A stretch of DNA of 64,000 nt, taken from assembly GCA_025800245.1 (NCBI GenBank), contig JAOXSA010000258.1, positions 1 to 64,000 of the forward strand. The letters run 5' to 3'. The notes beneath the pieces were generated by a model that searched no databases, was not told the DNA's origin, and was given only the letters and a program-made list of their open reading frames with translations. How positions within the stretch are numbered: the first letter of the stretch is position 1; each line of letters starts with the position of its first letter. Made by a program: the position numbers and the translations under genes. The stretch is from Amphritea sp. Its GTDB lineage: Bacteria; Pseudomonadota; Gammaproteobacteria; Pseudomonadales; Balneatricaceae. This document shows positions 56,974 through 64,000 of this stretch, piece by piece.

Positions 56974-57534
56974 TCAGGCCATGTCTTGCAGAGGGATTTC
57001 AAACAGCGGCGTGTAGATCGAACCGCGTTCGCCCGGTTTACTCTGATACAGAATGACCGAATCCGCCAGGCTATAGAGATCCAGCTCGGGCCAGCTCTGC
57101 GGCGGAATAAAGCCATTTTTAGCAGGCAGTCGTCCCAGGGTAATATGCGGACGGAAGTCTTCCTCTTTGAACTCAATACCCGCTTCCAGTGCGATCTCCA
57201 TCATCACCCTGTTCAGGGAGGTCAGCGCTTCATGCTCAGGGCTCATCGCAGCCACCACCGACAAAGACTTACTGATCTGATAATACTCTGAGGTATTCAC
57301 ATGCACCTGGAAGGAGCTGACATCTGCCAGCTTCCTGCGGGCAATTTCCTCCAGCTGATCAACTTTTTCCAGCGGGATCTCCCCCAGAAAACAGAGCGTG
57401 AGGTGGTACAGCTCTGAGTCGACCCAGTTCACTTCAACGTGCTTGTCATACTGACACAGGGTATCGGCATGATCCGCCAACCAACGTGTTACTGCATCCG
57501 GCAGGGCCAGAGCAAAAAACGCACGAATGTTCAT
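56974..57534 (-). CDS. thpR: RNA 2',3'-cyclic phosphodiesterase
   Basis: ThpR (LigT family) opens 2',3'-cyclic phosphates. The 186-residue two-lobed 2H phosphoesterase carries its two HxT motifs: His44-Thr46 in YHLTLCFLG and His130-Thr132 in PHITLGRL. The length fits the bacterial family. It is the gene upstream of trhP on the same strand. Confidence 0.92.
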   Translation of the reverse strand: MNIRAFFALALPDAVTRWLADHADTLCQYDKHVEVNWVDSELYHLTLCFLGEIPLEKVDQLEEIARRKLADVSSFQVHVNTSEYYQISKSLSVVAAMSPEHEALTSLNRVMMEIALEAGIEFKEEDFRPHITLGRLPAKNGFIPPQSWPELDLYSLADSVILYQSKPGERGSIYTPLFEIPLQDMA

Positions 57535-57627
57535 TAAAGTGTTATCTGCCTCTTGGAAAAATGACCCACTATTTTGCCTTCAGCGTCACGGGATCGCAAT
57601 CGATTACTGAACAAAAAACAACCAAAG

Positions 57628-58245
57628 TCAGTTATTTTGCCAACGTTGAATCGCCTTCTGAGCCGGAAGGCCCAGAACTGCTGTCAGCCAACGGGCGATT
57701 GCCGGATAAGGCGTATAGTCAAATCCGGCCAGTTTCGGCCAGGACAACACCGCCGCCCCATGAAAATCAGCCACTGTCAGTTTATTACCAGCCAGATAAG
57801 GATGATCCTGCAGATGAGACTCCAGTACAGGCAGATGACGCTGTACAACACTGGCAGCTTTATCAATGACTGCCTGATCCGCACCATCCTCTTTGGCCAG
57901 TCGTACCGCCAGCATCATTTCCAGCGCAGGCGCTTCTATCTGGTTACTGACAAACAGACTCCAGCGATACAGATCAGCCTCGGTGGCAATATCATCGACC
58001 CAGAGCTTATTCTCACCATACTTACGCGCCAGATAGAACAGAATCGCCTGAGTTTCCCACAACACCAGATCACCGTCGACCAGAGTCGGCACCTTACCGG
58101 TGGGATTCAACGCCCGATATTCCGGCGATCGGCTCTTCGGCCCCAGTGTCGGTACTTCGACAAGCTCATAATCAAGCTCAAGCTGCTCAAGCACTGCCAT
58201 CACGATGCGGGCGCGGGATAACAGAGACCCATATACCCGGATCAC
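57628..58245 (-). CDS. Glutathione S-transferase family protein
   Basis: The 205-residue protein has a thioredoxin-like N-terminal domain (IRVYGSLLSRARIVMAVLEQLELDYELVEV, a Ser-type active site near 8, and NPTGKVPTLVDGDLVLWETQAILFYLARKYG, the glutathione site with ETQAI) and a helical C-terminal domain (NKLTVADFHGA). The start is a GTG that overlaps the upstream stop (GTGA), so it is translationally coupled to the coiled-coil gene. The substrate is unknown. Confidence 0.88.
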   Translation of the reverse strand: MIRVYGSLLSRARIVMAVLEQLELDYELVEVPTLGPKSRSPEYRALNPTGKVPTLVDGDLVLWETQAILFYLARKYGENKLWVDDIATEADLYRWSLFVSNQIEAPALEMMLAVRLAKEDGADQAVIDKAASVVQRHLPVLESHLQDHPYLAGNKLTVADFHGAAVLSWPKLAGFDYTPYPAIARWLTAVLGLPAQKAIQRWQNN

Positions 58246-59219
58246 AGTTGCTCAACCTTCAGTTGCAGACTGTTGAGCTTCGAGCGGATCTGTAGCAATT
58301 CTTTATTCAGCTGTACCCGCGAACCGTCAATCGCGCGGATCGCCTGTTCGTTAACCCGGACCCGGCGCTCAATGCCAGCAGCCGAATTCTGATTCTGCTG
58401 CAGCTCGACAATCTGTTCAGCAAAAGCTGACAGCTTCCGGCGCTGCTCTTCCTGCATCAGATCGACAGTTTCGCTCAGCACTTCAAACTCAGAGGTCAGC
58501 GCTGCAGCGCTACTCTTAACTGCGGCAATCTGCTCATCCCGATTACCGGCTTTCTTCTCTGCCGCCTGCAATGCTTTTTCTACGCTGGCCAGTTTAGTTG
58601 CCAGGCTCTTACTCTGCTTCAGCTGCTGTGCCAGCTTAGCTTCCTGCTGCTTCAACTGATCTGCGGCCCGCTTTTCAGCGGCTTTAAGCTGCTTTTCAAG
58701 CTCCGCAATTTTCGGTGCATTTCGCTGATGGGCAACGGTCCAGAGTTTTGCAATTTCTGAATCGAGTTGTTTATGCTTTTCAGCGGTGGACGCCGCCTGC
58801 TTTTTAACCTGAACTAGCAGTGATTCACCGGACTGCGCTGCACTACTCTCTGCAACCTGTAGCAGCTGTTGCAGCTCCAGAACCTGCTGATCAATCTCGG
58901 CACGCTGCTGATCCACCAGACCCATCTGCTGTTCAAGCACAACAATCTGTTGGTGCTGCAGATAGCTCCAATAGGCCAGGCCACCCACCGCAGCAGCCAG
59001 CAACAGAATAATCAGATAACTGAGAGCACCACCGGAGGAGGCAGCAGGCGCATCTGCTGCAGGTGGCGGAGGAGTACCATGACCGGCCGAGCCCGACTGC
59101 TGAGTCGGCGCTGAAGCTTTAGGAGTTTCGCTCTTGGGTTTGCGGATCTGGCCATCATCCCGTTCAGCCGGGCCAAAGCTCGGCAGGTCCAGATCTTTAT
59201 CATCGTGCTGATCACGCAT
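58242..59219 (-). CDS. Membrane-anchored coiled-coil protein of unknown function
   Basis: The 325-residue protein has a cytoplasmic Pro/Ala/Ser-rich N-terminus (about 1-65), one membrane span (about 66-88, YLIILLLAAAVGGLAYWSYL) and then a long coiled coil to the end, rich in Gln, Glu, Lys and Ala with heptad spacing. No catalytic motif is seen. The topology would place the coiled coil in the periplasm. It is coupled to the glutathione transferase gene downstream. I do not recognise a named family. Confidence 0.75.
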   Translation of the reverse strand: MRDQHDDKDLDLPSFGPAERDDGQIRKPKSETPKASAPTQQSGSAGHGTPPPPAADAPAASSGGALSYLIILLLAAAVGGLAYWSYLQHQQIVVLEQQMGLVDQQRAEIDQQVLELQQLLQVAESSAAQSGESLLVQVKKQAASTAEKHKQLDSEIAKLWTVAHQRNAPKIAELEKQLKAAEKRAADQLKQQEAKLAQQLKQSKSLATKLASVEKALQAAEKKAGNRDEQIAAVKSSAAALTSEFEVLSETVDLMQEEQRRKLSAFAEQIVELQQNQNSAAGIERRVRVNEQAIRAIDGSRVQLNKELLQIRSKLNSLQLKVEQL

Positions 59220-59296
59220 CGGTGTTACACCTGTGTCCTGAAGTCCTGAAAATTCTCTGGCCGCAGTGTACTACATTTCATGATCAGCTGAGCAGA

Positions 59297-60595
59297 TTAA
59301 ATATTAGCGATCCGGGCAAACCCGTCGCGGGTATAGTTTTCACACCCATCAGAAGTAACCCGAATATTATCTTCGATCCGGATACCACCGAAAGGACTTA
59401 ATTGCTCGACCAGCGCCCAGTTAATGTCTGCCTGTGGCTGATCCCTGAGGGGCCTCAGTAGGGATTCGATAAAGTAGAGGCCCGGCTCGATAGTCACCAC
59501 CATCCCCTGTTTAAGGGTTCCGGCGAATCGCAGATAAGGATGTTCTGCCGGTGGCCTGGTCTGACGGGAGTCATGCTGCCAGGCTCCGACATCATGCACC
59601 TGAATTCCGAGCAGGTGTCCCAGCCCATGTGGATAAAAGGCCTGCGTAATACCCAGCTCAATCTGGCTGTCAGGACTATTCCTGACGATTCCAGCATCCC
59701 GCAGAATCCCCGCCAGTGAAAGGTGCATCTGCTCATGCAGCGCGACAAAGTCGGCGCCATCACGCACCTGAGCCACACAGGCCTGCTGTGCTGCATCAAG
59801 TTGTTCAACAAGCTGAGCAAATAAGGTACCCGGCTGCGCCTGAGTTCGGGTAATATCTGCCGCATAGCCCTGCCATACCGCACCAGCATCCACCAGCAGA
59901 GAGCGATGCTGATCCGGCGCACAGCGCTCCTGAAACTGATAATGCAGTATCGCGCCGTGTTCATTCAGCCCGACAATATTGGAATAAGGCATCTGGCTCT
60001 CATTGTGTGCAATCGCACTGAGATAGCGCTGATGAATTTCATACTCGCTACAGCCCTGACTGAATGCAGCAGCAGCCTCAATATGCCCCTGCACCGCCAG
60101 ATAATTTGCCTGACGCAGACACTCTGACTCCCAGTCGGTCTTAACGCTGCGCAGCTGGTGCAGCGCCAGCACCACAGATTCAGGATTCAGAGACCAACCA
60201 GAACACTCGCCCTCAGGCAGTTCCGGCGCAATCACCGCCAGCTCACCTTCCGGCAACTCGCGGCGTCCTTTCACCGGAACAATCTCCAGGCCTTCAGTCC
60301 ACCACTGATCCGGCAGCTGAGCAGTCTTGTGCCAGAAGTCATCCGGCATCGGGAAATACAGCCGCGGTTTCTCACCGGCACGAATCAGTAACCAGCAATC
60401 CGGATGCTGATCCAGGAAAGGGAGCCAGTAAACAAAATAGGGATTGGCAAAAAACGGATAACTGTTGTCATCCATAAACCGTCGGATAAGACTGCCTGAA
60501 CCGATAAGCAGCCCATCAAAGGCTGATTGCTGCAATAGTTTGTCAGTTTCCACCTGAAGGTATTTCAGGTGCGCGGTGTACAGTGACTGATCCAT
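59297..60595 (-). CDS. pepQ: M24-family Xaa-Pro dipeptidase
   Basis: PepQ splits dipeptides with C-terminal proline in the cytoplasm. The 432-residue protein has the creatinase-like N-terminal domain (FFANPYFVYWLPF) and the pita-bread M24 domain with metal ligands Asp236 and Asp247 (LLVDAGAVWQGYAADITRTQ), a His in HGLGHLLGIQVHD, and two Glu in TIEPGLYF and GIRIEDNI. Its ATG directly abuts the stop of the upstream LysR gene, so both are probably on one message. Confidence 0.93.
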   Translation of the reverse strand: MDQSLYTAHLKYLQVETDKLLQQSAFDGLLIGSGSLIRRFMDDNSYPFFANPYFVYWLPFLDQHPDCWLLIRAGEKPRLYFPMPDDFWHKTAQLPDQWWTEGLEIVPVKGRRELPEGELAVIAPELPEGECSGWSLNPESVVLALHQLRSVKTDWESECLRQANYLAVQGHIEAAAAFSQGCSEYEIHQRYLSAIAHNESQMPYSNIVGLNEHGAILHYQFQERCAPDQHRSLLVDAGAVWQGYAADITRTQAQPGTLFAQLVEQLDAAQQACVAQVRDGADFVALHEQMHLSLAGILRDAGIVRNSPDSQIELGITQAFYPHGLGHLLGIQVHDVGAWQHDSRQTRPPAEHPYLRFAGTLKQGMVVTIEPGLYFIESLLRPLRDQPQADINWALVEQLSPFGGIRIEDNIRVTSDGCENYTRDGFARIANI

Positions 60596-61555
60596 CTAGA
60601 TCTCCCGACTCAGTGATACTTCGGAGCTACCTGCCTGCTTCAGATGCATCTCAAGACCGCTCCAGAATTTCTGTAAATAGGTATTTGAATTGTTACGCAG
60701 ACGATAAAGACGAATCTGCATGGGAATATCCCACTCCAGACCACCAGCCCGCCCCAGGCTCTGATAGCGGAAGTTGTCTTTCAGCAGACGGCCGGGAATC
60801 CAGCCAAAGCCAAACTCCTCTTTGATCATCGCTTTGGCACTGATGGAGTGGACGTTTTCATTCATAGTGACCAGATGAGGTAACTTAACCCGCTGCTTAA
60901 GGAAGCTCTGGATCACCGGCTGCATAAACGAGCTGCTGTGATAACCGATATAGGGCAAAGGCGCGCCTTTGCTGCCAGGTAACTGATACTTTGGCTGCCC
61001 CTGCTCATCCAACGCTGTCACCGGTACCAGATGCTCATCACAAAGCTCAAGATACTCATATTCACCGGATTCCAGCTCGGCAATAAACTCTATCGCCGGA
61101 TGCCAGTAGCACAACACCATATCGCACTCACCACTGGTCAGCGCGTTGACAAAATCAGCGCCCATCCAGGTAGTGGACTGGAGATTCTGATCGATATCCA
61201 CACCCAGTTCAGAAGCCAACGGCTCCAGCCAGGATTTCCATAAGCCAATATAGAGCGACTGGGTTGATGCAAATCGCACTCGGTTTTTCTGTTCTTCCAG
61301 AATCGCACTGCAACGATTTTTAGTATCGTTATGAATGCGGGAAATCTGTTCGGCAGACGCCAGAAACAGCTCTCCTGCTCCGGTCAGAGACAAGGGCAGG
61401 CTGTTGCGGTCAATCAGCGTTACCTTCATCTCATCTTCCAGCAGTTTGATTCGCCGGCTCAGGGTTGGCTGGGTCACATTTCGCATGTCCGCTGCCCGGG
61501 AAAAGTTCCGGGTTTTCGCCAGGGCGATAAAATCATCCAGCCATCGGATTTCCAT
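60596..61555 (-). CDS. LysR-family transcriptional regulator
   Basis: The 319-residue protein has the LysR winged helix at the N-terminus (WLDDFIALAKTRNFSRAADMRNVTQPTLSRRIKLLEDEM, about 5-43) and a periplasmic-binding-protein-like effector domain (about 90-300). It sits between an M14 carboxypeptidase gene and pepQ on the same strand, 13 bases after the carboxypeptidase stop. Control of peptide-use genes is an inference from position; the effector is unknown. Confidence 0.9.
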   Translation of the reverse strand: MEIRWLDDFIALAKTRNFSRAADMRNVTQPTLSRRIKLLEDEMKVTLIDRNSLPLSLTGAGELFLASAEQISRIHNDTKNRCSAILEEQKNRVRFASTQSLYIGLWKSWLEPLASELGVDIDQNLQSTTWMGADFVNALTSGECDMVLCYWHPAIEFIAELESGEYEYLELCDEHLVPVTALDEQGQPKYQLPGSKGAPLPYIGYHSSSFMQPVIQSFLKQRVKLPHLVTMNENVHSISAKAMIKEEFGFGWIPGRLLKDNFRYQSLGRAGGLEWDIPMQIRLYRLRNNSNTYLQKFWSGLEMHLKQAGSSEVSLSREI

Positions 61556-61568
61556 AAACCAGCTTTAC

Positions 61569-62717
61569 CTATTCACTGTCCGGAGTGAGGTTACGGTTGT
61601 GTAACCATCGGGCAACAGGATACAACAGGGATTGTCCCAGTTTAATGGAACGCTCAGGAGACCAGCCCTGAGCAGGATCTGGCTTCAGATCAAAATCCTT
61701 GAATGGCATCTCCAGCGTCATTGCCGGACAACCGAAATGATCACCGATCCAGTTCGATGCGATAGTCATGGTCTCTTCACCGAACTGATCCGGTGCGTAA
61801 CCCCGCTCAATCTGGAAGTCCGGATTCACCGCCATCAGATCTGCGCGGAACTGATGCTCTGCCTGTAAAACCTCATCAGAAACTGTCGGCACACCGTCCT
61901 GACCGGCGATAAAGTTACAAGGCAGTGCTTCGTCGCCGTGAATATCCAGCAACAGATCAACACCGGTCTGCTGCATCGCCTCACGGACATAATACACTTC
62001 AGGGCTATGCTCCAGTGCCGGCGTCTGCCATTCACGGTTCAGATTCACACCCGCAGCGTTAGTACGCAGATGACCACGCACTGAGCCGTCCGGATTCATA
62101 TTCGGCACGATGTAAAATTCAGCTTGCTCCAGCAACTGCAACGACAGCGAATCCTGATCATCCAGCAAGCGTTCCAGCAGCCCTTCAACCAGCCATTCGG
62201 CCATTGTTTCACCGGGATGCTGACGCGCCATAATCCAGATCTTACAGGTCGGCGCATCGGTCGCGCTGATATGCAGAAGATCAAGATCCCGACCATCCAG
62301 GGTCAGACCTAACAGATGATTACGACACAGCGGTGACTGACTGGCCCAGCCCAGCAGATCCAGATGGCGCTCGTAGCTGTAGGGAGCAAAATAGGCATAG
62401 TAGATACTGTTCTGCTCAGGAGTGTGTTCAATGACCAGCTCACCTTCCTCATAGCGGGTGGGTACCCGGAACCAGTATTGCCGGTCATAGGAAGCCACCG
62501 CTTCATAACCGGGCCAGCCATCTTCATAGGCCGCCTGATCAGCATTCACCAGTCGCATGGTCAGATCGTGCGTTTCACAGCCCTGCACCCGGTAATAAAA
62601 CCACTGCAGAAAATCCGACTGGTTATCAGCCCGGATTGCCAGTTGAATATCATCAGCGCGCTCGGCGCTGATCACGTCAATATTACCGGCGTCAAAGCCA
62701 GCGCTTATTGTCAGCAT
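61569..62717 (-). CDS. M14-family cytosolic-type carboxypeptidase
   Basis: The 382-residue protein has an N-terminal beta-sandwich (about 1-125, YYRVQGCETHDLTMRLVNA, YYAYFAPYSYERH) and an M14 zinc peptidase domain. Ligands are His167 and Glu170 in RQHPGETMAEW, and a His in LDIHGDEALP; PNMNPDGSVRG and NLNREW bind substrate; the catalytic Glu is in MTLEMPFKDFD. This architecture matches the AGBL/CCP-like carboxypeptidases of bacteria. There is no signal peptide. Substrates in bacteria are poorly known. Confidence 0.88.
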   Translation of the reverse strand: MLTISAGFDAGNIDVISAERADDIQLAIRADNQSDFLQWFYYRVQGCETHDLTMRLVNADQAAYEDGWPGYEAVASYDRQYWFRVPTRYEEGELVIEHTPEQNSIYYAYFAPYSYERHLDLLGWASQSPLCRNHLLGLTLDGRDLDLLHISATDAPTCKIWIMARQHPGETMAEWLVEGLLERLLDDQDSLSLQLLEQAEFYIVPNMNPDGSVRGHLRTNAAGVNLNREWQTPALEHSPEVYYVREAMQQTGVDLLLDIHGDEALPCNFIAGQDGVPTVSDEVLQAEHQFRADLMAVNPDFQIERGYAPDQFGEETMTIASNWIGDHFGCPAMTLEMPFKDFDLKPDPAQGWSPERSIKLGQSLLYPVARWLHNRNLTPDSE

Positions 62718-62769
62718 TTAAGAGTTCCTCACCAGAAAACATCTACAACATCCGTAAAGTGTAGATCTA

Positions 62770-63786
62770 TTATATCCGGCCTTCTTCAATTGCGTGGCAA
62801 GCCACCTGGCTACCACTATCGGTTGCAATCAGTTTCGGAATCTCTTCCTGACAGCGCTTGTCCGCGTGAGGGCAACGGCCATGGAATACACAACCGGTCG
62901 GCAGATTCACCGGAGTCGGTACCTCACCCTGCAGTTTAATATGATTCGGCCGGTCATCCTGCAGTTTAGGAATCGCAGACAGCAATGCCTTGGTGTAGGG
63001 ATGACGGGGGCTGTCAAACAGCTGTTCACTGGTCGCCAGCTCACAAAGAGTGCCCAGATACATCACCGCCACCCGACTGCCGAAGTGCTCAACCACCGAC
63101 AGATCATGGGTGATGAACATATAGGTCAGATCACGCTGTTCCTGGGCATCCATCATCAGGTTCAGCACCTGCGCCTGAATGGATACGTCCAGCGCCGAAA
63201 TAGGTTCATCCGCGACAATAAATTCAGGATCGACCGCGAGCGCCCGGGCAATACTGATACGCTGACGCTGACCACCGGAGAACTCATGAGGGAAACGCAC
63301 ACCCCAGCTCGGATCGACACCCACGGAGAACATCACCTCATGCACTTTATCGCGCACCTCTCCCTTGTTCCAGGAAGGATTATGGAAGCTGACCGGTTCA
63401 GACAGGGTTTCATTAATAGTCATCCGCGGGTTCAGTGATGCGTAAGGGTTCTGAAAGATCATCTGCATCTTCTTGCGATACGGCATCAGCGCCTGAGCCG
63501 ACAGATCATCGATCCTTTTGCCTTCATAGCTGATCGTGCCTGATGACGGATTCAGCAACCCCATCACCGTACGGGCCACCGTTGACTTACCACAGCCTGA
63601 CTCACCCACCACACACAGCGCTTCACCTTTCGCTATATCCAGTGACACACCGTTAATCGCATGCACAAATTCCTGATGCCGGGTCAGCTTGCCGCCTTTA
63701 AACTGCAGCTGATCCAGCAGGTCACCCGAGATTGAAAAACGCTTATACAGATCCCGGATCTGCAACAGGGTTTCGGTATTCTGCAT
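62770..63786 (-). CDS. dppF: Dipeptide/oligopeptide ABC transporter ATP-binding protein (DppF/OppF type)
   Basis: The 338-residue ATPase shows Walker A GESGCGKSTVARTVMGL near 57-65, signature FSGGQRQRISIARALA, Walker B EFIVADEPISALDVS, and the C-terminal oligopeptide-transporter domain HPYTKALLSAIP with the Cys-rich CVFHGRCPHADKRC, which in relatives can hold an iron-sulfur cluster. The ATG overlaps the dppD-like stop by one base (TAATG). DppF and OppF cannot be told apart with confidence; the symbol states the family. Confidence 0.9.
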   Translation of the reverse strand: MQNTETLLQIRDLYKRFSISGDLLDQLQFKGGKLTRHQEFVHAINGVSLDIAKGEALCVVGESGCGKSTVARTVMGLLNPSSGTISYEGKRIDDLSAQALMPYRKKMQMIFQNPYASLNPRMTINETLSEPVSFHNPSWNKGEVRDKVHEVMFSVGVDPSWGVRFPHEFSGGQRQRISIARALAVDPEFIVADEPISALDVSIQAQVLNLMMDAQEQRDLTYMFITHDLSVVEHFGSRVAVMYLGTLCELATSEQLFDSPRHPYTKALLSAIPKLQDDRPNHIKLQGEVPTPVNLPTGCVFHGRCPHADKRCQEEIPKLIATDSGSQVACHAIEEGRI

Positions 63787-64000
63787 TATTCTTCGCTCCC
63801 CTCTGCGCTACGCTGTTCTTCACGTTTCATCTCTTCCACCATATGGCAGGCTACCTGGCACCCCCCGGAACGGGTAAACCCAGGCAATACATGACGACAA
63901 TTCTCAGTCACATAGTCACAGCGAGGGCTGAAAGCACAACCCTGAGGTACTGCTTGCAGGGTCGGCATTGCACCCCGGATCTGCCGCAACCGCTCACCGC
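63786..64000 (-). CDS. dppD: Dipeptide/oligopeptide ABC transporter ATP-binding protein, C-terminal end (DppD/OppD type)
   Basis: The frame is open to the right edge of the window, so only about 71 C-terminal codons are seen. GERLRQIRGAMPTL, the Cys motif GCAFSPRCDYVTENC and a final charged tail (MKREEQRSAEGSEE) are the usual end of the DppD/OppD partner ATPase. It is translationally coupled to the dppF-like gene. The rest of the transporter should lie beyond the window. Confidence 0.85.
   Translation of the reverse strand, partial: GERLRQIRGAMPTLQAVPQGCAFSPRCDYVTENCRHVLPGFTRSGGCQVACHMVEEMKREEQRSAEGSEE

Overview
The window looks like chromosome from a marine gammaproteobacterium of the Oceanospirillales type (Amphritea / Neptunomonas / Marinobacterium-like). 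This rests on gene order (mltF divergent from purL; guaB-guaA beside xseA; rpsF-rpsR-rplI-dnaB without priB; trpGDC), on the coding style, and on a glycine-betaine-type transporter. No marker gene fixes the genus, so the placement is inference. Almost all of the window is ordinary single-copy housekeeping DNA. Accessory islets lie at 1-2670, 16.3-16.4 kb, 27.1-29.9 kb, 32.4-32.75 kb and 33.9-35.0 kb.

Layout. 1-2670: the 3' end of a large glycine-rich protein gene (possibly a type VI secretion-linked toxin), a convergent formylglycine-generating-enzyme-like gene, a short hairpin repeat, and a frameshifted relic of the 3' end of the first gene. 2.7-9.4 kb: purL, mltF and an M14 carboxypeptidase. 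9.4-13.2 kb: tadA, guaA and guaB, with a clear sigma70 promoter at guaB. 13.3-17.3 kb: xseA, an M23 peptidase, fklB and ybfF. 17.3-18.5 kb: a CJM1_0395-type putative metalloprotease and an 81-residue protein with flagellar-axial-like ends. 18.6-23.2 kb: the biotin operon bioB-F-H-C-D; bioA stands alone at 31.1 kb. 23.3-27.1 kb: comF, a Na/Pi cotransporter, trmO and a small exported protein.

27.1-29.9 kb is the most interesting locus. A small exported precursor carries eight EGKCG motifs in four 17-residue repeats. It is followed by a DUF692 (MNIO) enzyme, a DUF2063 partner and a DoxX membrane protein. This is the layout of the HvfABC/bufferin type of copper-related ribosomal peptide. 30-33.9 kb: SLAC1-like channel, bioA, a heptanucleotide tandem repeat, a set of short hairpin units with constant flanks and variable stems, a methyltransferase and a hot-dog thioesterase. 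34.1-35 kb: an unrecognised lipoprotein and a partner gene. 35-38.4 kb: dnaB, rplI, rpsR, rpsF and an exported hypothetical. 38.6-42.4 kb: osmC, trpC-D-G, a DUF6482-like gene and folX.

42.4-46.8 kb: a solute-binding protein divergent from a Cache-PAS3-GGDEF-EAL protein. 46.8-50.8 kb: a ProVWX-like osmolyte transporter divergent from a MarR/EctR-like regulator. 50.8-58.2 kb: a CobW GTPase, a MioC-like flavodoxin, a small conserved protein, class I fumarase, a UbiA-family prenyltransferase, trhP, thpR and a glutathione transferase. 58.2-64 kb: a coiled-coil membrane protein, then a same-strand peptide-use cluster (pepQ, a LysR regulator, an M14 carboxypeptidase, dppF and the end of dppD). No rRNA, tRNA, CRISPR array, intact insertion sequence or prophage was seen.
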